Source: Paramecium pentaurelia
Lineage: Eukaryota > Ciliophora > Oligohymenophorea > Peniculida > Parameciidae
Direction: 5' to 3'
DNA length: 64,000 nucleotides
NCBI GenBank assembly: GCA_905183005.1
Contig: CAJJDO010000018.1
Span: 379,210-443,209 of the forward strand
A model generated the notes under the pieces. The model searched no databases. It was not told the DNA's origin and worked only from the letters and a program-made list of their open reading frames with translations. A program made the position numbers and the translations under genes. Positions within the stretch are counted from its first letter, which is position 1, and every line of letters begins with the position of its first letter. Of the stretch, positions 11,400 to 25,223 are shown piece after piece.

Positions 11400-14300
11400 A
11401 TGATTGTGATATTGATAACATTATCATTAATGAATAGAGTTTATTCAGAATAGACATTTGAAAAATTAACATATTATTTAGACACTACAACATTAGCTCA
11501 AAATTTAACTTGCTAAAGTCTAACAAAAGTTTATCAATCCACAACTACTGGTACACCAAGAGTTATGTAATTCAAAATAAATACTGCATATGGTTACAAT
11601 AGTTTACTTTATACATTTGATTTACATACTCCATTTACATCAATAACTGATATAATTTTTGTGGAAAGTGGCCAAACTGTATATAAATTACAATACAATT
11701 CTGTTCGCTCTTATGTTTCAAATTTCTGTTCTATTACAAGTTCAATTCAATATGTACAATTCACTTCGAACACTTAAATGAATGAATAATAAGTAACTCT
11801 ACTTGTTTCAACTAATAGTGCAATCACATTTTAGATAAAGAATTTAAATATTTATGCAGAGAGATGTTAGTTATATTGTAAAATTTGTAATAATGATAAA
11901 TTTTGTTCAGAATGTATGCCTGATTTTATATTAACTTCTATGGGTAAATGTGTATGTAATTCATAATTTCTTACTTATTTCTAAGGATAATGTGTTACTT
12001 AATGTCCTGTTAATCATATATTTAATGGTTTGACTTGTTTGCAATATAATCAAATAATAAATTTATTATATGATGATACAGCATCTAAATTTATAATGTA
12101 CCCTGATTATAATACAACTTAAAGAGAATGTAAAATCACTTTAGAAGGTAAAAAAGTAGCAGGTCTATTTATTTAGAATGAAGTTATAGAATATTAAATT
12201 AATACTCCAATAACAAAAGCTTATGATATTATTATGGAAACAGAAATTTATCTTTTGAATTAGCCATACAATATACCATTACATTTATTTATTAAGTTTA
12301 ATAATAATTTAATAGGATAAGCTTTAATTTTATATAATTATTAAAATAAAGCCTAAGTTATAGGAGCAGTAAATCAAAAACAATGCAATATTATTGGATT
12401 TAATTCATGTTTAAAATTTACTTTTATATTAAATGTTTAGAATATTTCAGATCTTTAACAAATTTAAATTAATTTAAATATTCCATTAGAGATAAAGAAT
12501 GCTGCTTGGGCTATTTCTTATATTAAAGTAAATGCAATTGAATTAACACCAATTATTTGCCCATTAAAGAGATTTAAGAATGAATGTGTAGATGAATGTC
12601 CAATAATTTCAAGAGCTTAAGGAAATGAATGTATTAGCATTATAGATGATTATAAATTTTCAAAAATTTTAAGTATTTTAAACACAGACAGATTTGCATT
12701 AAAATAAAATCTAGATATAAACAATATTTGTGAATATTTGTAAAAACCTATTTTACCTAGTTGTTAATTTTATTAAAAACGATATCTTTAAGGAGGTGAA
12801 TTGATTTGGAAAAATACTTAAATAAAATTAGATATTTCATCAATTTAACCACATTATAAATTGAAACTATTTTTTAAAGCCATATTAATAGATCCTGTAG
12901 ATAGTCAATAGAGTTTAATTGTGAGTATAGATGATACTAAATTTATATTAAACAAAAATTCACCAAATTCATATTGTTTTAGTAGTGTAGCTACAATAGG
13001 ATGCATAATTTAAGAAGATCTTGGTTAAACAAATGCTGATTATTTAATTAATTTTGAATAAGAATTTGATCATTCAGATACATAATTAGAGATCTTATTT
13101 ACTTGTAATATTAAATAAAATATTAACAGTTATTGTGCAATATATGATATAATTGTTCTTTAAGCAAACTGTCCTGAAAATTGTAAGTTTTGTTAATCAG
13201 ATTCTATATGTCTATAACCAGATCCATATCTTGAAGTATTTTATGATTGCCCAAGTGAAGGTTATTATTATTCTGAAGGTGCTTGTTTAAAATGTAAATT
13301 ATCTTGTAAAACTTGTAATAATGGAAATTATTGTATTACTTGCAAAGATTAATATTTTAAATATGGTAATTTGTGTATTTGTTAAATGAATATGGTTGAG
13401 GCTTTTTCAACAGATTGTACAAATGATGATTGTCATCCATCATGTTCTAAATGCTAAAAAAAACTTAATAAAAATTAAAATAATTAACTTTAATCAATAA
13501 CATAACTTTGTGCTTTTTGTGATAAAAATGAACATAAAGTATTTAATAATAATAAATGTGAATGTTTCTTAGGATATTATATGGATTAATAAAATTATCC
13601 AAATACTTGTTAATTATGTAATTAAACATGTTAGACCTGTTCAGATGCAATAACATGTATAACATGTTTTCCTGAATAAAATAGGATACCCCAAAATTAT
13701 TAATGTTAATGTAAATAAGGATATTTTGAAAATGGATTTGACACAACTTGTATAAAATGTATATCCATTTGTAAATCATGTTTATATAAAGAGGAATATT
13801 GTACTAAATGTTATACAGAATAATATAGGTAATTATCAAAAGAAAATACATGCATATGTGAAAATGGATTTTATGAGGATAATAAAACAGATGTTTGTTT
13901 AAGTAATTTTATCTTATAAATTTAGAATGTAGTGATTATTGTAATACTTGTTCAGATTATTCTATATGTACATCATGTAGTGATTTTCAATATAGAATAT
14001 TGGATTTACACACTAAATAATGCATATGTTAATAAGGTTATTATGATAATGAGTAATTAAATTGTTTACCATGTCACTATTCTTGTAGCAAATGTAACAA
14101 TTCTAATTTAATATCTTAATGTACTGCTTGTCCAAATTCTAGGTAGAAATCTGCTCATAATATTGATACTTTTGAATGTAAATGTAGAAAAGGATATTTT
14201 GATGATGGATATTTAGAATGTTTATCATGTAATAATTTAATTAATCCACCAATTACACATTATTGTTATTCTTAATGTGGAGATCTAATCATCTAATGGA

Positions 14301-16471
14301 ATGAAGAATGTGATGATGGTAATTTAGATCCAAGAGATGGATGTAATCAATGTTTTCTATAAAATAATAATTGTATTGATAACATATGTTTAATTTGTTA
14401 ACACAACTAATGTCTTTAATGTAAAGATGGATATTATTTAAATAATGATTATGCATGTTCTTAATGCTCTGATGAATGTTTAAAATGTGAATTATAATAG
14501 AATAATTGTACATAATGTAAATTTAATACTCTTAGTAATGAAAAATGTTTAAATTGTTCTTAAGAATAAGGATTTATCTAAATAGATAATTAATGTTTTA
14601 GTGTTTGTGGAGATGGTATTCGAACATACTAGGAATATTGTGATGATGGCAATTAATTAAATGGAGATGGTTGTGATTAATACTGTAATGTAGAAGAAGG
14701 TTATGTTTGTAATCTTGAATGCCAAAAAATTAATTATATTCAAATTTTACTTTAGGAATATAAATTTGATAGTATTTATAATTCAAAAAGAACTATTCAA
14801 TTAAAATTAAATCAAGAAGTTAAAATTAGTGTTATTAATACAATTAAAGATTTTTTTAATGTTACTTCATCTACTCCTAATCTTAAATTAACTATCATAA
14901 GTATTAATGACTATTCATCTATGAAAAATGATTATTTTAATATCACTTTAGATTTTAATATAGAATTAGATTCATCTGCATAACCTCCATTAATTACAAT
15001 TACTATTTTAAATTCTACATTTTTTACTAATTAATAGGGTTATTCCTTTAAAACAAATAATACAACAATATAATTAATTGATTTCATCAAATAAGATCAA
15101 TTTGTAATTTAAAATAGTCAAAATTTAGCTTAAATGAGTTCATATTTCTTATATATATTATTAGGATTAGCAATCATAGCTATGATTTTTGGAGGTTTGG
15201 ATATATTTTGGAATCTTTTAGATACAATGTAACTTATTTGTTATCTAAAATATTTTAATATAACTTACCCTTATAATCTTTAATACTATTTTACTATTTT
15301 TGGATTTGCTGAATTTGACTTTATTAAATCTTATTTTGATTTTGAATACTTGATTACTCAATATGTAGATACTCCAGAAGCTGATCCAAAATTTAATTTG
15401 GAAGGATATTCTACTGTTTTTCTTATTAATATAATTTCTGTACTTATAGTTTTTCTTACTACTAGTGCTACTTTTATTATCATAAGAGTTATATTATATT
15501 TTATACATAAAGTAACAAAAGAGTTTACAGAGAATATGATATTAATTGAAAGAGAAAAAATAAATATATTTACTTTTCTATTTTATAAATTAGCTAATAA
15601 TTGTTAAAAATATTTCTTAAAAATTATTAGTGAATTTAAAAGTGCACTTATAAGAACTTTTATGGCTTCTGCCTATGATTTAAATATAGCTATATTTTTA
15701 TAATTTAAAGATATTTAATTTTAAAATCCAATACTCAGATTAAGTAGTATTTTTGCAATTATTATGTTTTTTATAGAAACATATTTTATCTATAATTGTT
15801 TTTTATTAATGAGTAAGGATTAAGTAACATATAAATTACAATAGACATAATAAAATTATGGATCACTTTTTGAAGGATTAAGATTAGAAAGAAATCGTTT
15901 CAATTATTATTTTAATTTATTTATTGTTATTAAAAAAGCTCTATTCATAGCATTATTAGTATTTCTCTATAATACTCCTTGTTTATAGATTAGTCTAGTA
16001 TCTCTATTAAGTTTAACATAAGTATTATATTTATTACTTAATCGATCATTAGAAGATCAAAATGAACTTATTAAATAAATTTTAAGTGAACTTATTTTAT
16101 GGTTATCTGAAATTTTAATATTATCATTTGGTTTCAATGAATAAAGTAATATATTTAATTATTCTCAAATGACAAATATTGGGTGGATCATAATTGGATT
16201 TTTGTCGTTAATAATATTTGTTTAATTAATAATTGATTGTAAACAACATTTTTAATTTCTTGATGAAAAATATCAATTATTAAAAAATTTAAGAGTTTGG
16301 TATCAATAATATTTTTAGTAGGATGAAGGTTAATCATCCTTAAATACAGAATTTAGTTAATTTTCAATAATATTTCATAAAAAGCAGAAATAATTACCAA
16401 ACATTCCATAAGCTTAAGGCTCAGATAAATAAATAAATAAACGTCGTATTGTTTCTTTTCAATTAAACTGA
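11400..16471 (+). CDS. Giant Cys-rich receptor-like multipass membrane protein
   Basis: ATG 11400 to TGA 16469-16471, with one 23-nt intron (13903-13925) whose removal joins a broken Cys pattern (CL|KC), encodes 1,682 residues. It starts with a signal peptide. A long extracellular part contains many furin/growth-factor-receptor-type CxxC repeats between roughly residues 590 and 1110. Two copies of the bacterial-like DUF4215 motif lie near residues 952 (EECDDGN) and 1061 (CGDGIRTYQEYCDDGN). From about residue 1240 there are several hydrophobic helices followed by a basic, Gln-rich cytosolic tail. Ciliate genomes carry many genes of this design; their ligands are unknown, so a surface receptor or adhesion role is inference. 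Confidence 0.9.
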
Positions 16472-16736
16472 TTTAAGATTAATTTATACTGATTAATAAT
16501 TTATATTGAATTATTTCTAAATATTTATTTATATATCTATATGAATCAAAAAATAATTCTAAAGATATCTTAAGTTTAAGAATTTAACAATATACTTAAA
16601 AATTTAATTAATTATATTTTATATAGATGTAGTTTAATTATCATAAAAGAAGGTTGAAATATTTACAATTTTGTGATTTAGAATATTAATATAAATAATT
16701 TAAAACTAGCAGATGACAAAAATTATAAAATCAATA
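16472..16736. other. Short intergenic gap
   Basis: These 265 AT-rich bases lie between the convergent ends of the receptor-like gene and the small unknown gene. I see no coding frame, RNA gene or repeat, only the expected 3' flanks. Confidence 0.5.
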
Positions 16737-17282
16737 TCATGATGTTAATTTAATAAATGTAGGTAAACGTCTCCATTTTGTTTCCGTACAAGTTAAATTC
16801 TCATCTAAAATAAATTTAAAGTGGGGAAAATAAGAAGTCTCAGGAATTCTATTATAATAAAGAAAGTCATACAATTCAATAGCATTAAATTCTTCTTCTA
16901 AATTTTTGTTAATGAACAAATTTGATGGATTAAGTAAATCAACAACTTCAGTATAACTAATATTTTGAGGACGAGAAGTCTTTTTAGATGTAGCATTGCT
17001 TTTCTTTTTTTTTCTAGTTTGCCCTTCTAAAGAATCATTGGTTGACAAAGATCTCAAAGAGTCATTCATGAAATTAGCAGTTAGATATATAATAAAAATA
17101 TTAATCAAATTAAAAGTCTCAACGATAATTTCTTTACACTTCATAGTAATTTATTAATAAGATATATTAACATCTAATTTTGTCTAGAAAGAGAAAATAC
17201 TCATAATAGCAGGTTGATATATAGTTAAATATCTTCTACAAATAGATTTCGAAAAAAGAGGAATTATTAATAAATTCTTCAT
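16737..17282 (-). CDS. Unknown basic protein of up to 181 residues
   Basis: The frame ends at TGA 16737-16739. In-frame ATGs lie at 17282, 17204 and 17144; I give the longest (181 residues) because its extra codons look like the rest, but 17144 (135 residues) is possible. The N-terminus is hydrophobic and basic, followed by a lysine-rich patch (RKKKKSNATSKK) that could be a nuclear signal, then an ordered-looking acidic C-terminal half with several aromatic residues. Unusually for this window the C-terminal part uses no TAA or TAG codons. No family is recognised. Confidence 0.6.
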
Positions 17283-17733
17283 CTAGAACAAATTATAGAA
17301 TATTATTATACATTAACAATTAATTTTATGTTTTATTATTTCAATAATATGTTCTCAGAAATTAAAGCTCTTAAAATCAATGCAGTCTTAAATAATAAAA
17401 TTAATTTGTTATATAAAAAACTATTAATAAATAATTTGAAATATTATCTAACAATATGCTAAACTTAACATATGAATTCTATTCTGTTAATTAATTCATT
17501 TAAAAAAATATAAAACAAAATACTTATTTTTTACTAGAATAAAGTATATATATAATTAAAAATAATTTATAAAAAGTTAAAACTATTAAATTATAGTAAT
17601 AATATCTTAAAGTATAATAATATATTTTATTAAACACTCATATAGATATTAAGGAAATTGAAAATTAAAATTAAATTTTAACAAATAAATACTTTAAAAA
17701 ATTAAAATTTATTTTAAATTAAATTAAAATAAA
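17283..17733. other. Divergent intergenic gap
   Basis: These 451 bases are extremely AT-rich with many TTAA and TATA-like runs. They must hold the promoters of the minus-strand gene to the left and the TOG-domain gene to the right. No specific element can be picked out. Confidence 0.5.
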
Positions 17734-20700
17734 ATGTATATTGATGAATTGCCGGTTGGATAATAAAAGCAAAATTTTATGGTCGAAGAGTTTCCTCCAG
17801 GTGATTTAAATTTAATAAATTAGATTTTGATCAATAATAATTTGATAAAGTTGATTTACCATTAAAACAAAGAATAAAATCAAAAGTTTGGAAAGTTAGA
17901 CTTCAAGCTTATGAAGAATTAGTAAATGAGTAAGAAATTGAATATGAGTGCATTTTATAAATAATACAAGACATACATGTTTAATGTTAAGAGAAGGCTC
18001 TTTAAATAGCACTAAAATATTTTGAATAAAATCATTAACTAGAGTCTTCATAATAAAAGGAGATAATAAAAGTGTTAATAGAGAAAGTGTTAATATAATA
18101 AAAATTAAAGCAAAATGGATATTAATTGGCCATTATACTATTTCCATATTTTAAAAAGGCAATTTTTGAAATTATAATAGCAGAATTAAATCATAAAAAT
18201 CCAAAAATAGTTTAAGCAACTATCAGTTTATTATTGGAATTACTTCAATAATATGGTGTAAAGAAATTAGATAATTTAAAACCATTTTTTCCTATTTTAT
18301 CAAAATTAACAGAGGCATAATAAACTACAATAAAAATTGATGCAATTTCCTTTTATAAAGAAGTAACAAAATGGTTTGGAAAGAACATTGAAGCATTTTT
18401 TGGTGGATTGAATGAGAAACTTTAATAAGAATTAAAGAAATAAGCAGAAACTATAACAGAAGTATAAAAAGCACCAAATCAAGATGGAGATTTTGAAACA
18501 GGAAATCAATAATTATATGATTTGGCAGAAGCAGTTGAAGTATTCCATAAATTTACAGATTCTTGGTGTGAAAAGGTGTTTTAACTTGAGAAATGGTAAG
18601 AAAAAAAGGAACAATTAGAAAATTTATAAAAAGCATGTTCAGTTACAAAAATGATACCATCTCCAAATGTTTATTCAGTAGTTTAATTATTAAAGAAATT
18701 AATTAATGAATAAAATATAGCTATATGTACAATGAGTATAAAAATAGCTGGACTTTTAGCTAATGGATTAAGAAAGAATTTTGGATAATATGTTAAAATA
18801 TTAATATAACCATTATTTGCAAGACTTAAAGATAAAAAATAATGTATAGTTGATGATACAATATAATCATTAAAGAAATTCTTCTATTGTTGTACACTTG
18901 ATGAATTATTTGAAGAAGTTAAAACTTTATTAGATGATAAAGCATCAAGTCCTAAAATTAATGCTTTTTTACTTGTTGAATATTGTTTAGATGAAATTAT
19001 AAAAGAAAAATTAATTAAACTACAATGTATAAAGTAATTAGTACCAATTTGTAAGAAATTAAGTGATGATGGAAATGCTGATGTCAGAAACAAAGCTATT
19101 ATGTTATTAGCTAAAGTATCTGTTTAATTATATAATGGTTCAATGGCAGTAGATTTAAAAGGAGATAAATTAACAAAGTATCAAGCTCAAGTTAATAATT
19201 ATCTTGAAGAAATAAAAGCTTTATAAGGCAATTGTACAGAAATCTAATAACCATAAAAATCAACTTTATAATAAAATAAGGAAAATATATAAAATTAACC
19301 AATTATTAAAGCTAAACAAGAAACTACTATTTAAAATAAACCTCAACCCATTGTTTCTTAGTAAATTAACTAAGAAAGCCAAGATTTAAAATATTAATCT
19401 ACTATGACTACTAGCTAAGTTGAAGTATTTCTAAAATAATATAAAACTAAAAATAAAGATATAAATGAACTTGGAAATATTTTATTAAATATTACTTAAT
19501 AATCTAAGTAAATTTTAATATTCACTATGGATTATATAGTAGATAAATTAGGTGATTAAAAATAACTTTGTTATTAATTATTTGAAAAATGTTTCTAATC
19601 ATATAAACCAAATCATTTATCTCAACTTATAACAAGCTTTAAGAATGCTCCTACTTAAGTATAATTAATTGAAGTTTTGACTTTATTACTTAAATACATA
19701 CCTTTAAGTGATAAAACAATTGATTAATAGTAAATTTCTGAATTTTTAAAACTCTATTAAAATCAATCAAATTAAAAGGCAAGACAACTTGTAATTGATT
19801 GTTAGAATGCATTAAAATTATTATTTGAAATTAAAAAGATTCCATCAGAAACTAAACCAGTAATTCCATTTTCATTAACATAATTTAGTGATTTATATAT
19901 TGAAAGATTGAAAGAACAATTAAAAGTACCATAAATTCCTTAAAATTTGTATGATAAATTGTTTAGTTACAATACCTCTTAAAATTTAGCTGCTGCATCT
20001 TATATTAGATAAAAAATAGCATAACCAGCAGAATTCACTGAAATATTTTTTAAATGGGGTTATTTAATTTCATGGTTTAAAGAAAACATACCTTTATAAA
20101 CAGAAATAATCATGTTATTTTAATTTCTGACTTCTTAGCATAAACTCACATAATTAGAGTAATAAATTGTATAGTATTATATTAAAATGATGATATTATT
20201 ATATATAAGAAATGGAATGCCAAAATTAGCATAAAGAACTTTGCCATTACTTATGAATTTATTAGCAGAATAACATTTATAAACTATTTAGATATTATAA
20301 TTAGGTTAATTTGATGAATTTGATGATGTTTCTAATTCTTAAGCTAATTAAATAATGAAATAAATGTAAGACAAAATTCCTGAATGGAATTGCAATTCTT
20401 AATTATAGTAAAAATCAATATTATTTAATTTAATGTTATTAATTAATAAAGATGATATTTTAAAAGAAAAGATTTTAGAATAGAGAAAGCCTTCTATTAG
20501 AGTAGAAGGTGTCATAAATTCTAATATTGATTTTTAAAACAAATAAGAATAAATTTAAAGTAATTAAAAACTTGTTTAAGAGTAACTTTCTGATAAAATT
20601 ATTACTTTACCAAGTTATTCATAAAAGAAATTATTATAATAAAAAAATGTTAATTTACAAATAAATTAGAATATTAATAGTGGAAATAAAAATATTAGTT

Positions 20701-21722
20701 CTTCTTAAATTTTAAATGTTAAAGAAAAAGAACATGATATGATTTTGAGAAGCTTTAATTAAATGTATCTTAAATTTAGAGAAACTAATTGTATTGAGAA
20801 CTCTTAAAGTTTTGCAGAATAAATTATATATCTTTTAGGTTCTCTTTTAAATGATGAATGCTATGATAAAATGAATGAATTCTTAGAGAAATTGATTCAT
20901 ATCTTATCATCTAATCATTTTTATAAAAGTATTTCTTATCAATAATTTTATTTCATTTTTGATACACTGATTTTTAAAATGGTTGAATAATCAACTAAAA
21001 ATAATGTCAAAGATGGAGCATAAAAATGTTGTTACAATTTAATTAATTCAAATTTAATCAAAATCTTAAATAATCAAGATTTATCTAATTTATATTTAGC
21101 TTTTCTTGATATATTAATAAAAGTAAAAGAATCAGATACATAAACTAAATAATTTTATGTATTAGTAACTAAATGTTTAAGTAAATCTGCTGATTAATTA
21201 AAGGGATAATTTTAATGGTCATAAGTCTAAGCAATTTTAGAAAAAATTAATTAATATTTAATCAAATCACAAAAACCTTAAATTAATCTTGAATACACCC
21301 AATATCAAAATTGTATATTGAATGCTCTCAAAACTACAGTAGTATTTTTCTTTAATTATAATGATGGTATTAAAGTTTATTAATATATCATGTAAAACAC
21401 AAATGAAACTTCAATTTTAAGATCATGGATATTAGATGTTTAAGAAAAAAATAATAATCATTTAATAGTAGATTTAGCTAAATATCGAAGATCGAGAGAC
21501 ACATAATTTATTTAAATAGTTGAATTACTCAAAATAGACTTTGATAAAACTGTTGAGCAATTCGTGCCCATTGTGAGAAGATAAAATATCAATTGGAAAC
21601 CTCTAGTTTAATTTTTAAATTAAGAATAAATCAAATTTATAGAATAAAGATTGGAATAGACATCACATATGAATTTACTAGAAAAAAAGGTTGGTGAGCT
21701 AGAAAAGATGCTTAATTAATGA
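17734..21722 (+). CDS. XMAP215/Dis1-family TOG-domain microtubule protein
   Basis: ATG 17734 to TGA 21720-21722 with one 23-nt intron (17801-17823) gives 1,321 residues. Near residue 45 the sequence KVWKVRLQAYEEL matches the start of a TOG domain. A second TOG-like unit begins around residue 260 (VFHKFTDSWCEKVFQLEKWQ), with HEAT-type helical repeats continuing to about residue 490 (DGNADVRNKAIMLLAKVSV). Further helical regions, Gln-rich linkers and a C-terminal coiled coil (MNLLEKKVGELEKML) follow. Proteins of this family (ch-TOG, Stu2, Alp14) bind tubulin dimers and speed microtubule growth at plus ends, spindle poles and, in ciliates, the cortical cytoskeleton. The C-terminal coiled coil recalls Stu2/Alp14 dimerisation. 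The number of TOG units beyond the first two needs alignment. Confidence 0.9.
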
Positions 21723-22471
21723 TATTATAATTTAAACTTCAAAGTAATAATTTACTTTTCTTGTTATTATCATTTTAATATATTTTAGTTAAATTATGAA
21801 AAAACTTATAATTTATATATACTTCAAAGTAATTCTTTTTTTTAATGATATAAAGATTACTTAGATTTAATATCTAAATTTAATTAATTTTATTACAATA
21901 CTGATATATATTAATAATATTATAAATCTATAATTTTATTTGTTAGGTTGATACTAGAATACAGAGAAAGAATTAAAAATACCTATGTTAGGTTCATTTA
22001 TTTGGTTTAGATTTTATTATTAATAGAAAGATTGTTCATATTTTTAATATTTTTTGAAGATTAATATTAATTTGATACTGATATATTAATTAATTAATCC
22101 TGCTATTTTCAGTTGATATGTCAGTTTAAATGCATTTTTAATGGAATTTAAAATAATTGAATTTTAAGATCTCTATTTAACAAGGATAGTTATTCATTTG
22201 TTAATTACTTTAAATTTAAATTTAACCAGAAAGTAAATGATTTACAATACAAAAGATCTAAATATTGATTTTATAATCTCAAATAGAAAATATTATTATT
22301 TAATAATAAATAGTCTTAAAATTAAATTTTTAATTTTTATTTGACCTCTCATTTATTAATGACTATTGCTTATTTAAATATTTCTCCTTATTTGGCATAA
22401 ATAATAAAAACTTAATAGATATAAAGAAACTTAAAATCTATTGAAATGAGAATTAATGTATTATTAATCAA
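21723..22471. other. Intergenic gap, nothing recognised
   Basis: This 749-base AT-rich stretch lies between two convergent genes. TGA and its reverse complement occur in all frames at short intervals, so no gene is called. No RNA gene or repeat is visible. Confidence 0.5.
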
Positions 22472-23017
22472 TCAAATTTCTTCATTATTTAATTATAACC
22501 AACCACAAATAAATGGTTCTGTAATTTCTGTAATTTATGGAGGTTCTTCAAAATATTTTTTTGTACTTTTTAATTTTTTGTTATATAATTGATTAGATTG
22601 ATTATCTAATGTAAGAGGTTTATCTGATTTTCCATTGATTAGTCCTGATCTATTTGATTAGTTTCGTTATCCCATGATTTTCCAATCTTATATTGCTACT
22701 CTTCTAATGAATAAAGATAGTCTCACTTCTTACTCAGTGTTATGTGAAATTTTAGGTTTTAACTTTTATTTTGGTTTGATATTGTCTAAGATATGTTGAT
22801 TTTAATTGAAGAGTTAATTAATTTAAGAATCATATCGAAATGAATGTGATTAATGTCTTTTATCTTCATTAATAGGAGGTAATTAATGGATAATTTTGTT
22901 AACATACAATTTGCTAAAATCATTAAAATTATCATTTAAGGGATTTCTATATTAATATTTTTACTATTGAATTGATTATTTATTTCTTTGATATAGAAAT
23001 CGACTTGTTAAACTCAT
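22472..23017 (-). CDS. Unknown basic 181-residue protein
   Basis: A frame from ATG 23017 to TGA 22472-22474 stays open for 182 codons with no intron. The protein is basic and Gln/Asn/Ser-rich, with a more conserved-looking end (KKYFEEPPQITEITEPFICG then WLQLNNEEI). A short plus-strand frame inside it, ending at a TGA near 22798, is probably its shadow. No domain is recognised. Its start is 128 bases from tRNA-Cys, so the two share a short divergent promoter region. Confidence 0.65.
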
Positions 23018-23144
23018 TAATTAATATTTTCAATATTTTAATTTTTATTATATTAAAGTTATTTAATAATAATTATTCATAATATAAAAACAACAACGAA
23101 ATAATTACCATATCTATAGAATAACATAAGATAATAGTCAATTA

Positions 23145-23216
23145 GGGAGTATAGCTCAGTAGCAGAGCAGCAGACTGCAGATCTGTAGGTCTCAGGTGCG
23201 AACCCTGATGCTCCCT
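23145..23216 (+). tRNA. tRNA-Cys(GCA)
   Basis: The 72-base gene folds as a complete cloverleaf. The acceptor stem is GGGAGTA with TGCTCCC (one G-T pair), the D stem GCTC/GAGC, and the anticodon stem GCAGA/TCTGT closes the loop CTGCAGA with anticodon GCA at positions 34-36. The T stem is TCAGG/CCTGA. The discriminator base is T, as expected for tRNA-Cys. There is no intron and no encoded CCA. A-box-like (TAGCTCAGTAGC) and B-box-like (GGTGCGAACCC) promoter elements are present. The T loop reads TGCGAAC rather than the usual TTCGAAC. Confidence 0.95.
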
Positions 23217-23218
23217 TC

Positions 23219-23225
23219 TTTTTTT
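23219..23225 (+). terminator. RNA polymerase III terminator of tRNA-Cys
   Basis: A run of seven T residues starts three bases after the end of the mature tRNA-Cys, the usual termination signal for RNA polymerase III. Confidence 0.75.
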
Positions 23226-23322
23226 AATTTTAATAAAATAATTAATAATTAATTATTAATAATTTAAGAATTAAAATTAAAAATTTAGCGAACTAATTAA
23301 TGTACTAATTTTTTATATATTA

Positions 23323-25223
23323 TCACAATTAAAAGTGATCCTATACTTTAATGCTTTCATCTGTAATTTTATCTTCCTCTTGTAATATTTCTTTTAATGC
23401 ATCATTATGTATTGATAAAACTGCTCGTCCTGATTCATCAGTATTTTTCTTGAAAGCCTCATCCCATTCTAAAGCCTAATAGATATATTATGTCTAAATA
23501 CTTTTTCAGTTGAACATGCAATTGACTTACCATATGGCACAGTTAAAGCAGCACTATCACTTGGAAAGGCAGTAGAATAAACTTATCTAAACCAATATTA
23601 TTCCTTATCTCTTGGGGTTGATAAGGGATAGGTAGTTGAAGCTTAAGAGAATTACTAATCTGATATTAATTAATTGGCTCTTTCGATAATACCATCTCTC
23701 CAACTGTAACCTACTCCATCACTGAATTATTCCTTTTATCTCCATAATATTTCTTATGGAACAAATGGATTTTCTAAATCTTCAAAGGCTTTTCTTAATA
23801 TATATTTTTCAATTTATGGTTGGAAAGCGTTGATCATTTTATATTTTGGATCAATAGACATAACATATTCAATCCATGATTTATTCATAAATGGTGGTCT
23901 AGTTTCAATACCCCATGCTAAACAAGCTTTATTTGCTCTTAATAGATCATATTTATGTAAATCATTTAATTTTCTTATTAATTCTTAATGAAATTCAACT
24001 CTATTTGGAGCTTTATGGAAATATAAATAACCTCCAAATAATTCATCACTTCCTTCTCCAGTTAAACATATTTTAATTCCCAATGCTTTAATTCTTCTAC
24101 ACATCATATACATAGGTGTTGATGCTCTAATTGTAGTATTATTAAAAGTCTCTGTATGATATATTACTTCTGGAATATAATCTAAACCTTCTTCAACTGT
24201 ATATGTAAATGAATGATGTTCAAATCCATGATATTCAGCTACTTTTCTAGCAAAATGTAAGTCTGGTGATCCTTCCAAACCAATACAAAATGAATGAACT
24301 TTTCTCATTCCTCTTTTACTTAAATCAATTTCTCCATTTTTTATCAATTTTGCAACAATACCAGCAACAATAGATGAATCAACACTAAAATTATGATATA
24401 AGATATAATTACCCTCCAGAAATAAATAAACCAAATGGTGCATCTCCTTTAACTTCTCTTCTTACAACATCAATAAATTTATCTCTCATTTCTTAAAAAT
24501 TGATTTCTTCAGTTGGAATGTGATCAAAATTATGCCAAATTGGATTATACCATTTCTTTATTTCATTAGTTTGATCTATGTAATGACCTTTTATTTTTTA
24601 ATAATAAATTCTAACCTGGAGGGAATTATCTTACTTCAACTACTTAATCATGAATTCCCTTTAATTCTGATGATAAAAATAAGGCACCATCTTTGTTATA
24701 TCCATAATACAAAGGAATAATTCCAATATGATCTCTTCCTGCATAATAAGTCTTATTATTCATATCCAAAAGAATTGTAGAATGCATTCCATCCATATGA
24801 TTCCAAAAATCATTTGGACCATACTTATATTATAACCAAATCTTTTACTTCTTTATATAACATTCCTACTATTTCTGAATCAGAATTGCTACTAAATTTA
24901 TATTTTTTTTCAAATTCTGGTTTGATTGACCAATAATTGTAAAGTTCTCCATTTTGCATATAATAGATATTTTAATCATCAACTAATTAAAAGGGTTGTC
25001 TTCCTCTGTCACTTAAATCTACAATGTTCAATCTTTCATGTGCTAGTATATGGTAAGTATTTGGACCAGCTTCCTTAGTAAAATAACAATCGAAATTTAC
25101 TATTATTATGATACGAGATCTATCAGGACCTCTATGTCTTTATCTCTTTGATAAATCATAAGCAAGAGTTCGTACTTCAATATAAGTACCTTTTATGTTG
25201 AAAATTGCCAAAATTCCACACAT
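23323..25223 (-). CDS. Asparagine synthetase, glutamine-hydrolysing
   Basis: ATG 25223 starts with MCGILAIF, so Cys2 is the glutaminase nucleophile. Five short introns (25074-25100, 24824-24848, 24588-24615, 24385-24412, 23476-23501; 25-28 nt) are removed to give 588 residues, the usual family length. The N-terminal glutamine amidotransferase half carries RHRGPD, LAHERLNIVD and QNGELYN. The C-terminal synthetase half has the ATP pyrophosphatase loop SGGVDSS (rebuilt by splicing), LTGEGSDELFGGY and the later ETRPPFMN and DGVGYSWRDG segments. The enzyme makes asparagine from aspartate, ATP and glutamine in the cytosol. The 27-nt intron is a multiple of three and could be exonic; the 28-nt intron at 24588 uses the less common donor GTTAG. 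The tail ends with a short acidic extension. Confidence 0.95.

Noticed and set aside
16737..17282. Similarity of the small gene's MNDSLRSLSTNDSL segment to acyl carrier protein.
   Set aside because: The order of residues around the supposed phosphopantetheine serine does not fit the DSL motif in context, and the rest of the protein is unrelated.
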